The notes: a model not told the origin generated them from the letters alone. A stretch of DNA of 48,680 bases from Planctomycetota bacterium (GCA_021808105.1 JAKBCC010000007.1:1-48680), one strand, 5' to 3'. Shown: positions 37,130-46,710, counted from the first letter of the stretch. A program made the numbers and translations.

Positions 37130-38293
37130 TCACGTCCATGGGCCAAAATGTTTCGACAATTGCAACGTCTGGTCCATGTAGGGTGATTTTGACGTGGCTG
37201 ATCCACCTGCGGCTGCTACAACCTTTTTTTCTTCACTTGCATCTTCAGACATCCGATAGAACGTGAGCTTTGCCATTTTCTCCTTATGGTTCAGGCTGAC
37301 ATTCAAGTCATGGCCGCGCACCTCAAAGATTAGAGGCGTGCCCGTCTGGCCATCCTGTCGCTCCAGCCTGAAAAAGGGATGGACGAATCCGGCGTAATGA
37401 ATGCGAATTTCGCCAATTGACTCGTCAATAGCGCGGCAATATACGGCCACGCCCTTCGGTACTGCGATCTTTTCGTAGGAACGGATGATGTAGAAAGAAC
37501 CTGCCCTAATCTGCAGCCGGTGATTCTTATCCGAAGGGACAATTTCCCAGTAGTCGGATGGTGGGAGAGCCTTCGAAGCAGCCAGGTCAACCGGGCTACG
37601 ATCGCCGGCTTCGCGGCTGCGGAAAGCTACGGCATCTTCTCCCGCTATTTTCACGTTCTTAAGGTTAGCACTTAGCATGCTGTCGCAATATTTCCCATCG
37701 GGTAGTAATACCTTAGAAATCGTTTCGCCATGGATTTCCGAGTCCTCTGGCTTCCCGATAAAGAATCGCAATTGGGTAAGCGAATCACCTTCGTGCACGA
37801 TAATTGGAAAAGTGATCGGCGTTACTTCCAGAAAGAGACAACCATTTCCCTCCTTAAGAGCGTTCGGGGTAAACCCCTCATAAAGTTGGGATCCGTCGAC
37901 AATGAGGCGCGCCAGCACATCCAAGCGCCCGATTGAGCTTTTTGCTGTGGACTGCCCGTAGAAGTCAGCAGATTTAAATTCGTTCGTTGTACCCAATCGC
38001 TCTTTTAGTCGAAATAAATAAGTTGTTCGTGGTGCCAGAACATATCCGCCGGCTTTTTCGCGGCCCTCTAATTTAGTGACAAGGCCTTGGTCTTCCAAGC
38101 TCCGCAGGTAGTCGCTTCCCGATGGCTTAACGGAGCCCTGTGTAAGCAAATAGGCTTCGCCCGTGACGTGGAGGTCGATTGAAGAGTGGTCACAGGCCTT
38201 GGAATCGAAATTTTCCAGGGATTTTCCGTCAATCAGCGCTGTCACTTGTGCCCGGGATAAGACCCCCGGAATCCAACGATCCCATGGCGGCAT
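37130..38293 (-). CDS. dCTP deaminase-family protein (two-domain DCD type)
   Basis: 387-residue protein of the long DCD family (dCTP deaminase, dCTP to dUTP), made of two dUTPase-like beta barrels. In the first barrel the motif STAKSSIGR (residues 115-123) corresponds to the conserved nucleotide-binding Ser/Arg of dCTP deaminase, and E156 in LFLEV aligns with its catalytic glutamate, so it may be active. The second barrel (about residues 245-355) lacks these residues. The ATG at 38293 has AAGGAG 8 nt upstream. It heads the DCD, GNAT-ASCH, GT39 operon. Stand-alone dCTP deaminases are known phage defence proteins that deplete dCTP, an alternative to housekeeping dUTP supply. Confidence 0.85.
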   Translation of the reverse strand: MPPWDRWIPGVLSRAQVTALIDGKSLENFDSKACDHSSIDLHVTGEAYLLTQGSVKPSGSDYLRSLEDQGLVTKLEGREKAGGYVLAPRTTYLFRLKERLGTTNEFKSADFYGQSTAKSSIGRLDVLARLIVDGSQLYEGFTPNALKEGNGCLFLEVTPITFPIIVHEGDSLTQLRFFIGKPEDSEIHGETISKVLLPDGKYCDSMLSANLKNVKIAGEDAVAFRSREAGDRSPVDLAASKALPPSDYWEIVPSDKNHRLQIRAGSFYIIRSYEKIAVPKGVAVYCRAIDESIGEIRIHYAGFVHPFFRLERQDGQTGTPLIFEVRGHDLNVSLNHKEKMAKLTFYRMSEDASEEKKVVAAAGGSATSKSPYMDQTLQLSKHFGPWT

Positions 38294-38612
38294 GTTAACG
38301 CTCCTTAAAACTTTACTACGACCGCCTTCCAATGGGACGGATCGGCGATGGAATCCGTTTTACCGCGGGCATCTTGCCTGCATCGGGAACTCGACAAAAA
38401 CAGGCGAGACGCCTGCGGTACCTATATAGCTGCCTTCGCAACCGAGTATCATCAACAGCCAAGCGGAGTAAATGCCTATCCACGAGCTCCCGTGACGGCA
38501 AATACGTTGGGTGGGAGCATAGCCGCCGGAATTTCGGAAGTAAAGTGGGGTCGCTTCATCCGCGCACACCGGATCCCGGTAAACATGTTTTTTTACTGTT
38601 GGCCGCGCTCCC
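38294..38612. other. Gene-free interval with one CAGGCG-CGCCTG hairpin
   Basis: No supported gene lies between the DCD and receiver genes. The interval contains the small inverted repeat CAGGCG-AGA-CGCCTG (38401-38415) set in a context of the type often repeated between genes in planctomycete-like genomes. A related motif, GCAGGCG-AGGA-CGCCTGC, lies at 46789-46806. The promoter of the DCD operon must be here, but I see no convincing pair of boxes. Confidence 0.5.
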
Positions 38613-38993
38613 TTACCGCGTTTCGCCTGCGGCCAATACCGCTCGTAAATGTTCCGCGACCTGCGGCAAATGAATGGTGGACTTTCCGAATCCCTGCAAG
38701 GCACCGGCGGCTACAGCTTTGGCCTGGGCATCATGCAGGTTGCTGACCAGCATCAGCGGCGGGCAATTCGGAATTTGCCGGAGTTGTTTAATAAGGTCAA
38801 TGCCGCTGGAATCATCGCTGTCGAGAATACGATTGATCAGCACCAGATTGTAGCGGTTGACCTGCAGCAGTTTTTCCGTTTCTTGCGCTGTGCCTGCCGC
38901 GTCCACCGTCATGGGCATCATGTGCTGAAGAAAATCATTGATGGCGGCGTGATCAAAACCACACTGTCCGACATCCAGAATACGCACGTGCAT
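38613..38993 (-). CDS. Single-domain receiver protein with Asn at the phosphorylation site
   Basis: 126-residue CheY-like receiver with no output domain. The pattern VRILDVGQ, NLVLINRILDSDDSSGIDLI, PPLMLVSN, and GFGKS follows the receiver fold with its Lys at 104. The residue that should be the phosphoacceptor Asp is Asn54, and only D7 remains of the acidic pair, so aspartyl phosphorylation is unlikely. Aspartates at 58, 60 and 61 lie just beyond and could not take its place structurally. It stands alone, with no histidine kinase in the window. Confidence 0.8.
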   Translation of the reverse strand: MHVRILDVGQCGFDHAAINDFLQHMMPMTVDAAGTAQETEKLLQVNRYNLVLINRILDSDDSSGIDLIKQLRQIPNCPPLMLVSNLHDAQAKAVAAGALQGFGKSTIHLPQVAEHLRAVLAAGETR

Positions 38994-39140
38994 TCATACA
39001 CCTTTCAAAACTTTACCGGGCGAAAAGTATAGCAGAATTATTCCGATTTCGGGCAGTTTTGCTAAATCGCCGGGGGCTGCTTACCAAAACTTAATTATTG
39101 ATTTTGACTCGGCGGCACCCTTTAGTCTACACTTTCCAAC

Positions 39141-40067
39141 ATGACAAGACTTTCACCACCCGCCAATACCATTGACAAAAAGACCGGATTAAACGCAGGC
39201 CATCAACTGATTGTTTGCGATCTGGATGGCACGCTGATCAGCCGCGACCACAAGCTGAACACTGCGGACATTGACGCTCTGGCTGCGGCTCGTGAAGCCG
39301 GGATTACGGTGAGCATCTGCACGGGCCGCAGTATTGGAGAAGCGCTTGATATTATTAAGCCGCTGAATCTGTCCGGCCCGGGTGTATTTATTACCGGGGC
39401 CGCGATTTGTGATCTGGCCACCGGCGCAACCTTGCACCGCCAAGCCATCGACCCGGTTGTCGTAAGGGAACTTATCACGTTTTTCGGTGATCTCGGCCAT
39501 GCGGTGCTGCTGCTGGTAGATGCTCCGGAAAATCCCGGACCGCGCTATATCATGACGCAGCACGGCCCGGTTCACGCCGCATCCGAAGAATGGTTTCTAC
39601 GCAACAGAATGGCGGCACAAATTGTCGAATATCCGGATGACCACACCCTTGCGTGCGTATTACGGCTGGGCATTGTTGTAGATTTGCCGCAGAGTGCGGA
39701 CATTACCGCGCAACTGACACAGCGGTTTGAATCGCGAATCAAATTTTTGGCATTACGTGCTCCCGCATTTGAATGCCATGTCATTGAGGTCTTTGCGCAA
39801 CATGTCGATAAGTGGACTGGAATCCAGCGGCTTTGTGCCCTGCTGAATATCGACAGCAGCCTTGCGGTACCCATTGGGGATGATGTCAACGATTTGCCGA
39901 TGCTGCGTCATGCCACCTTGAGCTTTGCGATGGGAAATGCCGCCCCGGAAATTCAGCGCGCCGCCAAACACGTCACGCGATCCCAAAGCCAGGCCGGCGT
40001 GGCCGCAGCTGTAGAAGCCGTTCTGACCGGCAAGTTGCGGCACGAACGAGGGCCGGTACATTTGTAA
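39141..40067 (+). CDS. Cof-type HAD-family phosphatase
   Basis: 308-residue member of the HAD superfamily, Cof subfamily IIB. Motif I is DLDGTL (D27, D29), motif II is in SICTGRS, the Lys of motif III is in HVDKWTGIQRL, and motif IV is GDDVNDLPML near residue 250. The cap lies in the middle, as in Cof/YidA-like enzymes that hydrolyse sugar phosphates or flavin-related phosphates. The substrate is not known. No good ribosome binding site is seen before the ATG; it stands alone and converges on the GH28 gene. Confidence 0.92.
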   Translation: MTRLSPPANTIDKKTGLNAGHQLIVCDLDGTLISRDHKLNTADIDALAAAREAGITVSICTGRSIGEALDIIKPLNLSGPGVFITGAAICDLATGATLHRQAIDPVVVRELITFFGDLGHAVLLLVDAPENPGPRYIMTQHGPVHAASEEWFLRNRMAAQIVEYPDDHTLACVLRLGIVVDLPQSADITAQLTQRFESRIKFLALRAPAFECHVIEVFAQHVDKWTGIQRLCALLNIDSSLAVPIGDDVNDLPMLRHATLSFAMGNAAPEIQRAAKHVTRSQSQAGVAAAVEAVLTGKLRHERGPVHL

Positions 40068-40152
40068 CACTGAGTCAGCCGGCGGCCAGGTGTCTAAGTA
40101 ACGGGCGCGGAGCCGCAAGTATAAGGGCCTGCGCGCACCCGCAGCTATCTGC

Positions 40153-42144
40153 CTATTTGCTTAACGCCTGCATAGCACCGGATAACATTTTATCGACCAC
40201 CCTCACGTTGTCAGCTGTGGCAGTAGAATTTCCCAGCACCAGTTCTGCGCAATGCACGCAATAATACAAATGGGATATGGCACGCTGCCGCGGCGTGTAG
40301 TGCATGGGCACCACCGGCACCGGCGCAACCAGTTGTTTCAAAAGAAACTGCGCCTGCGCGAGCAAAACCGACAATCGCTTCATATCCGGCAGTTGAGCTA
40401 CCGGCCACTTCACATCCTGCCGCATGACCACCGCACCGTTGGCCAGAACAGCACCCAGACCGATATAATCGCCCGAATATTTTCTGTCTGACAATTGAAG
40501 GTCCGCATGATCTGTCTTGCCGCCTTTGATCTTTATGATCTTTTTTTTGCCCAGGTAAATAACATACCGCACGGCCTGAGGGTACGGCTTCCAAGTAAGC
40601 AGGATCGCCTGACCCCGGCATGTCGCGGCGACATGAAGCTGTTGAATAGTCTGCCCGGCGATAACCACGTGCTCAAAATGGATTTGCCTCGCATTTTTCA
40701 GCCAGACAAACGGTGATTTGGTGCCGGCCGAGCCGATCGTGATATTGCGTAATACCACATGTTCAATGGGAGATGGATCCAGATTTACCAGAGCAATAGC
40801 CGCCGGGCCGGGGGATTCAATGCGATTAATATGCACATTACTGATCGCCCAATCGGAGATTTTGGGCACAAAACCCGCGTTTGGCAGTGAATATCCGCCG
40901 GCCCAGGCGATGGCGGGCTGGGTCAGGCAGCGTACCGAGTCGGCAGTAATTCCACGTATATATATGTGTTTGATATATCCGCCGCGTTCGCCGCCCCATT
41001 TCATAAAAATAATATTGGCGGAAGCGCCAAATTCATTATCCAGTTCAAAGACATTTTTTATTCCGCCGGACATTTCACTGCCAAAGCCAATATCATGCGA
41101 CAGCCAGTTATGCCGGATAATAATATTTTCCGACGGCCTGCCGCCATTGACGCTCCAGGCATCGGCGTTCCTGCCGGATTTGATGACAATGTTGTCATCA
41201 TCATTACGGATGGAGCAATTTTGAATCAGTGTGTCATCGCAGGAATCCACATCAATTCCGTCATCCATATTTTTGACATGATTATAAACCGTCACACCCT
41301 CAATAATGACATTGGTGGAAAAGCAGGGATGAATGGTCCAGAATGGTGTATTGGTGAACGTGACGTCGCGCACCAGTATATTGTGACACTCTTCAAAATC
41401 ACAGAACTCCGGCATCAGATGCCATCCGGTTCCAAAAATTCGTTTGCGCATGGCTGTGAGATGATCGGAATACGCCCAGTTAATTAACCGGTCTTTCCAT
41501 TTGAGTTTCAGTTGGGAATCATACCAGTGAATCCAGGTGGAATTGGGGTTATTGCGCTGCGCGTTAAATGTACCCAGGCCGGTTACCGCCACATCGGTTT
41601 GCCGGAACGCGTAAATGAGCGGTGAATAATTGTAGCACCATACCCCTTCATAGCGCACCAGCACGCAGCCTTTCAAAGATGCTTTGCCGGTAAGATAATC
41701 GCGGGGATTGAAGCCGAAGTTAATCTGCGATCCGCCGTTGAGATGGAAATTGACATTCGATAACAGCGTGATCGGACCGTTGCACACATACGTGCCCTTC
41801 GGCACCACCACGGTTCCACCGCCGGCAGCATGGCAGGCATGAATGGCATGGTTAAAGGCCAATTCACAATCTGTTGTTCCATCCGCCTTGGCCCCATACT
41901 TCGTGACGTTAAAATACCGATGCGGAAATGTGGGTGCGTGAATCTTCCGCAGGATGGCATGATACAGCTTGCTATTCCAGACCATCGGAGCCGTCCCGCG
42001 CACAGGTGCGGTTGCCGCCACTGCACGCGCCCCCGGCAATGCCAAAACCATAAAAAAGCCTGACAACACTGCAATCAGGCCAACTTGGTTAAGCGCCCGC
42101 AGCCACGCCCTTGCCCTCTGAACCGTCAAAACAGTATCGCGCAT
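40153..42144 (-). CDS. Secreted GH28-like beta-helix glycoside hydrolase
   Basis: 663-residue protein with an N-terminal signal peptide (hydrophobic segment ending ALPGARAVAA), the YGAKADGTTDCELAFNHAI start of a pectin-lyase-fold beta-helix, and GH28 motifs. The catalytic acidic residues are in NMDDGIDVD (about residue 300) and RNDDDNIVIKSG (about 320), and GFGSEMSGG replaces the GHG motif in the manner of bacterial exo-acting members. A C-terminal domain of about 180 residues has a fibronectin-like part and then helices. It would act on pectin-derived or related galacturonan chains in the periplasm or outside. The ATG at 42144 has AAGAAG upstream; the gene stands alone. Confidence 0.88.
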   Translation of the reverse strand: MRDTVLTVQRARAWLRALNQVGLIAVLSGFFMVLALPGARAVAATAPVRGTAPMVWNSKLYHAILRKIHAPTFPHRYFNVTKYGAKADGTTDCELAFNHAIHACHAAGGGTVVVPKGTYVCNGPITLLSNVNFHLNGGSQINFGFNPRDYLTGKASLKGCVLVRYEGVWCYNYSPLIYAFRQTDVAVTGLGTFNAQRNNPNSTWIHWYDSQLKLKWKDRLINWAYSDHLTAMRKRIFGTGWHLMPEFCDFEECHNILVRDVTFTNTPFWTIHPCFSTNVIIEGVTVYNHVKNMDDGIDVDSCDDTLIQNCSIRNDDDNIVIKSGRNADAWSVNGGRPSENIIIRHNWLSHDIGFGSEMSGGIKNVFELDNEFGASANIIFMKWGGERGGYIKHIYIRGITADSVRCLTQPAIAWAGGYSLPNAGFVPKISDWAISNVHINRIESPGPAAIALVNLDPSPIEHVVLRNITIGSAGTKSPFVWLKNARQIHFEHVVIAGQTIQQLHVAATCRGQAILLTWKPYPQAVRYVIYLGKKKIIKIKGGKTDHADLQLSDRKYSGDYIGLGAVLANGAVVMRQDVKWPVAQLPDMKRLSVLLAQAQFLLKQLVAPVPVVPMHYTPRQRAISHLYYCVHCAELVLGNSTATADNVRVVDKMLSGAMQALSK

Positions 42145-42272
42145 GAAACACTTCTTGTGATAGCAACATAAAATATCAAGGACACGACTTATCACGCAGC
42201 TTACAGCCCCCGCTGCCTGGCCGTCAACTACTAAGTGTCATTTCTAAAATGTGCCCCGGTAAGAGGATGGCT

Positions 42273-42992
42273 CTAATCAATAACAATCACGCAAAGATCC
42301 TTGGGGCCATGCACGCCGGTAACCAGATTCATTTCGATATCCGCAGTTTTACTGGGACCGTTGATGATCACCACATTGGACGCCATGCGCCCGCCGGTAT
42401 CGCGCAGCACATGCGGCAGCGCGTCGATCATATCAGCGACAATCCGTACCGCTGGAAGCAGCACAATATGCAGGGGAATCGTCAGCGTTGTGGAGCGGCC
42501 AAAGCCGGGATCACTCCATACCATCAACGCGCCGGTATCCGCTAAGCCGTAACGGCAATCCGTAATGCCCGCATCGCATTGAAATACCAATTTTTCACAA
42601 TTTGGATCCGTCCAGAGATCAATGCGATACCCCTTGGCCTGTAAATGGCCGGCGATTAAATCTTCAGGCAAATCTGCCATGTTCACCATGATCGACTTTA
42701 CGTTTCGAGTCGCTAAAAGCTCATCAATGGCGGGAATTATCCCCTCGGAATTGGTGCGCGTAACGGTCATGCCGTTTGCGCGGGCCTGCTGCATCCATCG
42801 CTCCACCCGGCGCGGATCACCGGCGGCAACCTGCCGCAGTAATTTTTCCCGTACTTCCGGCCGGGCATCAGGGGCGGGTGCAGGACCGGCTGCGCTGTGG
42901 CCCAGGGCATGGCGCACAGAAGCTAGAAACTCCAGCCGCTTGGCGGAATTGCCCTCTGAACTACGCAGGGAATCACGTGCCATTGTTATCAT
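42273..42992 (-). CDS. lutC: Lactate utilization protein C (LUD domain)
   Basis: LutC is the third subunit of the LutABC complex that oxidises L-lactate to pyruvate. The 239-residue product has the LUD (YkgG) fold with VTGVHGPKDLCVIVID at the end, and GALMVWSDPGFGRSTTLTIPLHIVLLP. It follows lutB by 27 bp. The GGAAGG ribosome binding site serves the ATG at 42992 or the ATG at 42983; I use 42992. Confidence 0.9.
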   Translation of the reverse strand: MITMARDSLRSSEGNSAKRLEFLASVRHALGHSAAGPAPAPDARPEVREKLLRQVAAGDPRRVERWMQQARANGMTVTRTNSEGIIPAIDELLATRNVKSIMVNMADLPEDLIAGHLQAKGYRIDLWTDPNCEKLVFQCDAGITDCRYGLADTGALMVWSDPGFGRSTTLTIPLHIVLLPAVRIVADMIDALPHVLRDTGGRMASNVVIINGPSKTADIEMNLVTGVHGPKDLCVIVID

Positions 42993-43019
42993 CACCTTCC
43001 AAAGCCGCGCCAGGCCATG

Positions 43020-44489
43020 CTATTTTCCATGTTTCTCACCAGCGCGATACTGCTTATAGACGTAGCGAAAATCATGCTTTGCAGGTATGGGGAAATCTCT
43101 CTGGGCGGTCCAGCCTGCGGCCGGGCCGGGCAGTTTTTTTATCCAACCATCTTTACTTCCCATGCTGCGCAACAACACCCGCTGGACAACCTGGCCCAAC
43201 CGATAGCTCCAGACGTGCCGCAAACCCCACGCCCATAGTTTAAAGACGGTGCGTTCCGAACGCGTGGTAATACCCTGCTGCACCTGGTCTCTTTTTAGTT
43301 TGATGAGAAACTCGGGGATATTGATTTTGACCGGGCAGGCCTCAAAGCACGCCCCGCATAAACTCGATGCGTGCGGCAGATGCTTATGATTTTCCAGCCC
43401 GTTAAATAGTGGTGTTAATAATGCGCCAATCGGTCCCGGGTACACGCTGCCATACGTCCGTCCCCCCACCTTGCGATAAATCGGACATGCATTAAGGCAC
43501 GCGCCGCAGCGGATGCAGCGCAACGTGTCACGATATTCACCGGCCAATATTTTGGATCGTCCGTTATCCATAATAACTAAATGAAGCTCTTCCGGGCCGT
43601 CATGCTCACCGGGCCGCCGACAGCCCGTGATGATATTGGTGTACTGCGTTAAGGCCTGCCCGGATGCGGACCGGGCCAGAAGTTTGAGAAACACCGGCAG
43701 ATCATCCAGGGCGGGAATAACCTTTTCCATGCCCATCAGCGCCACGTGAATCCGCGGGCGGGTAGTACACATGCGGCCATTGCCTTCGTTGGTGCATAAC
43801 ACCAGCGACCCGGTTTCAGCCACCGCAAAGTTCACACCGCTGATGCCCATATCCGCCTGATTAAAGCGATTCCGCAGATACACGCGGGCCATTTCCGCGA
43901 GTTCCTGCGGATTATCCGTAAAGGGGGTTTTGAAATAGCGGGCAAATATCCGTCCGATTTCAGCGGCATTTTTATGAATGACCGGCATGACAATATGCGT
44001 CGGATGATCGTTATCCACCTGCAAAATAAACTCGCCGAGATCCGTTTCCAGCGGTTCAATACCCGCCGCGATCAGGGCGTCATTCAGCTCGGTTTCTTCA
44101 CTGACCATGCTTTTACTTTTTACCACCAGCTTGCTGCCGGTGCGATGGGCGATGTCTACAATCAGACTGTTGGCCTCTTCGCGTGTGGCGGCAAAATAGA
44201 CCGCCCCACCATGTTTGATAACATTGCGTTCCAGAAGTTCCAGATAATAATCCAGATGATCCAGAGTATGGCGTTTTATATCGCCGGCCAGTTGCCGCAG
44301 GCCATCCGCATCGGGCAGTTCCGCCAAGCTGCTCCGGCGGCCATAATCTTTTTTGGTTACGGAATTATCCAGTGCCGCATGAAGGACCGCATCGGCGGAG
44401 GCCACGTGGGCCTCGGCCATGAAATCCGGATGAAACACCGGCAACGATAAGCCGCGCTTCGGCGGTGATGATTCCTTAACGCTGTTCAT
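43020..44489 (-). CDS. lutB: Lactate utilization iron-sulfur protein B
   Basis: 489-residue LutB/LldF subunit: an N-terminal LUD domain (about residues 50-300) and a ferredoxin-like part with two [4Fe-4S] motifs, CIRCGACLNACPIYRKVGG near residue 330 and CGACFEACPVKINIPEFL near 380. It passes electrons from lactate oxidation. The ATG overlaps the lutA stop by 4 nt, so lutA and lutB are translationally coupled. Confidence 0.95.
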   Translation of the reverse strand: MNSVKESSPPKRGLSLPVFHPDFMAEAHVASADAVLHAALDNSVTKKDYGRRSSLAELPDADGLRQLAGDIKRHTLDHLDYYLELLERNVIKHGGAVYFAATREEANSLIVDIAHRTGSKLVVKSKSMVSEETELNDALIAAGIEPLETDLGEFILQVDNDHPTHIVMPVIHKNAAEIGRIFARYFKTPFTDNPQELAEMARVYLRNRFNQADMGISGVNFAVAETGSLVLCTNEGNGRMCTTRPRIHVALMGMEKVIPALDDLPVFLKLLARSASGQALTQYTNIITGCRRPGEHDGPEELHLVIMDNGRSKILAGEYRDTLRCIRCGACLNACPIYRKVGGRTYGSVYPGPIGALLTPLFNGLENHKHLPHASSLCGACFEACPVKINIPEFLIKLKRDQVQQGITTRSERTVFKLWAWGLRHVWSYRLGQVVQRVLLRSMGSKDGWIKKLPGPAAGWTAQRDFPIPAKHDFRYVYKQYRAGEKHGK

Positions 44490-45235
44490 GACGCCCTCGC
44501 GGTGTGCTCAACAGCGGCGGCGATGATCTGCGCAATATGCTGGACCCGAAATGAGGCACCCATGCGGTGGCAGGCACCGCCGATGTTCATGGCACATCCG
44601 CCGTCATTTACAATCATGGTTTGTGCCCCGGTTTTGCTGCCGCATTGCACCTTATCGCGCACCATGGCCCCGCTGATATCCGAATATTTAATAGCAAACG
44701 TGCCTCCAAAACCACAGCACTGTTCCGCCTTTTCCAGGGCCGTAAATTGCGCCCCGCCAAGCTGCTTGAGCAATCGGATCGCCGGCTCTCCGGTGGCTCC
44801 CAGACCGCGCAAGTGGCACGTGAAGTGATAGGTGAATGTTTCATTTTCCGGCAGCGAAAGCGTGGATAAATCAACTTTCAAAATTTTGGTCAGAAATTCC
44901 ACGTATTCGTAACACCGGGCGACAAAATCCTCCGCGAGTTTCCGTTGATCCGGATCATCATGAAATAATTCAATGTAATGATCCCGTATCATGGCACAGC
45001 ATGACCCCGAGGGCGTGATGATATAGTCCGCATCATGAAAGACATCAATCATTTTAACCGCTAAGGCCCGAGCTTCCGCAGGATACCCATTATTAAACGC
45101 CGGCTGGCCGCAGCAAGTCTGGCCCGTGGGGAAATCCACGCTGCATCCGAAATGCTCCAGCGTTTTAACAACCGCCATTCCCACGTCAGGAGCAAATAAA
45201 TCGGTGAGGCAAGTAACAAACAAACTGACTTTCAT
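44486..45235 (-). CDS. lutA: Lactate utilization protein A (CCG-domain Fe-S oxidoreductase)
   Basis: 249-residue LutA subunit with the two CCG (cysteine-rich) motifs TCCGQPAFNNGY near residue 42 and CCGFGGTFAIKY near residue 175, which bind an iron-sulfur cofactor in related heterodisulfide reductase-like proteins. It is the first gene of lutABC. No lactate permease (lutP/lldP) or LutR-type regulator is present. The transglutaminase gene lies 81 bp upstream on the same strand and may share the transcript. Confidence 0.95.
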   Translation of the reverse strand: MKVSLFVTCLTDLFAPDVGMAVVKTLEHFGCSVDFPTGQTCCGQPAFNNGYPAEARALAVKMIDVFHDADYIITPSGSCCAMIRDHYIELFHDDPDQRKLAEDFVARCYEYVEFLTKILKVDLSTLSLPENETFTYHFTCHLRGLGATGEPAIRLLKQLGGAQFTALEKAEQCCGFGGTFAIKYSDISGAMVRDKVQCGSKTGAQTMIVNDGGCAMNIGGACHRMGASFRVQHIAQIIAAAVEHTARAS

Positions 45236-45316
45236 ACCGGCATTCTATAGCCAGCAGCACATTCTGGCGAGAGCCGAAGGGCGAAGCGACGGGCGAACGC
45301 TGCGATTTTCTGCGGA

Positions 45317-46483
45317 TCAGTGCTTCGCTGAGGGAATGGTGGACACAGATTTTTCGGGCTGTTCTGCACCGGAAGAATATTTTCTTACCCCCGGCGGGAC
45401 GGACATATCCATGATCATGGCGCTAATTGACTGGCGCCGCACTTTCACGTTCCGCGGCGTCGGATCATTCCAGACGTGTGCACCTGCGACCGTCGCCTTC
45501 GGCCCACGCCGCATCGGGTATCGCATCAACTGCAGCCGGTCATCGTAGGGCGAAACGTCTTTTTCCTTACAAAAATAGCCGGTATACCAATGAAATCCCG
45601 ACGAGTTGGCTACGTGGTACGACCAGCCTGTGGCGGCCAGATAATCGAGGCTTTCAAACCCATGCAGATGGTTCGTGGGATCATAAAATACCCAGCCGGC
45701 ATCGGGGAAATAAGCTTCAATAAAGGCGTGGCCACTGTCGGCACCAATGAATTTGACATCCACCTTGGAAGCGGGAATGCCCATCCGGCGCAGCAGAGCG
45801 CAGGCAAGGCGGCTCATGCCTTCGCAATTTCCGCGCCGCGTTTGAAGTGTCTGATCGGATGAGGCGGAATCGCCGCTTTGGAAAGTCACGTGGTTATTGA
45901 TCCAATCACAGGTCAATTGCACCACTTCCTGGGCCCATTTTGTCCGCGCTAAAATTTTATTGCAGATCGGGCCTAAGCTCGGATTATCCGGATTGATGGT
46001 TTTGGTTTTTCGAAGTTGTACCCTATACGATGCCAGCACTTTGGGGGCGTACGGTAGCCAAGCTGATGTATACAGCACGGCGTCATAGTGCAATTTTACC
46101 AGCAGCTTTTGCGTGACAACAATTTTGCTTGTGCGGGGTGCGTTCCACGTCAGTTCATAATTACGGCGCTTCATTCCTAGATCGTCGGCCGTAATACGTA
46201 TGCGATCCGGCGCAACGCTGTAACTGAAACTGGATTTTAGAATAATCTGTTGATTGGTGGCCCCCCAGAAGCTGAACATGGCGGGAAGCGCGGCGACATT
46301 TTTTTGTCCCGCGATTACGGGAATGCTATACCGCCGCACGATATTGAGCATCCGCGTATCGTGCGCTTTCACCGGTGCATACGTAGCAGCCCGCACCGAA
46401 TTGGCCGTTGCTCCGACGAATACAACCCACACCGCCAACACGGGTCCACCGCGTACCCACCGCCGCAACCTGAAATTGATCAT
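45317..46483 (-). CDS. Secreted transglutaminase-like protein
   Basis: 388-residue protein with a signal peptide (hydrophobic PVLAVWVVFVGATANSVRA) and a transglutaminase-like core. The Cys-His-Asp triad is visible: Cys in RRGNCEGMSRL (about residue 219), His in ADSGHAFIEAYFPDAGW (about 250) and Asp in FYDPTN (about 265). Such bacterial proteins are usually cysteine proteases or peptide-crosslinking enzymes in the periplasm. The ATG at 46483 is used because the GTG one codon earlier is not needed. The substrate cannot be inferred. Confidence 0.88.
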   Translation of the reverse strand: MINFRLRRWVRGGPVLAVWVVFVGATANSVRAATYAPVKAHDTRMLNIVRRYSIPVIAGQKNVAALPAMFSFWGATNQQIILKSSFSYSVAPDRIRITADDLGMKRRNYELTWNAPRTSKIVVTQKLLVKLHYDAVLYTSAWLPYAPKVLASYRVQLRKTKTINPDNPSLGPICNKILARTKWAQEVVQLTCDWINNHVTFQSGDSASSDQTLQTRRGNCEGMSRLACALLRRMGIPASKVDVKFIGADSGHAFIEAYFPDAGWVFYDPTNHLHGFESLDYLAATGWSYHVANSSGFHWYTGYFCKEKDVSPYDDRLQLMRYPMRRGPKATVAGAHVWNDPTPRNVKVRRQSISAMIMDMSVPPGVRKYSSGAEQPEKSVSTIPSAKH

Positions 46484-46555
46484 CACCAGTTCCCGACCAT
46501 GGTAGAAAATCGCATAAAATTTCCGAACGCCTAAAGAATATCGCCAGCCTCATCA

Positions 46556-46710
46556 AAGCGAAACGGGCACGTAGCTAATTATCTCATCTTGGGGTTCCTG
46601 TGGGGCCTGCCTTGGTCGCCCTTTGGAGCATATTGTATGCTCCAAGCTTAACTTTACCACCGTCTGGTGTGAAAGAGATATTTCCCGGATGCTCGACCCC
46701 GTTGCGCCGC
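46556..46710. repeat. 155-bp direct repeat, copy 1
   Basis: This stretch recurs at 48526-48680 with only four mismatches, all in its first 28 bp; 46584-46710 is identical to 48554-48680 and the repeat probably continues past the window end. The identity begins exactly at the stop codon of the small minus-strand frame. It contains a perfect hairpin TTGGAGCATA-TTG-TATGCTCCAA (46623-46645). Confidence 0.9.

Noticed and set aside
38348-38746. A 132-codon plus-strand frame upstream of the HAD gene
   Set aside because: It overlaps the receiver gene in antisense and contains the intergenic hairpin repeat; no family is recognisable.
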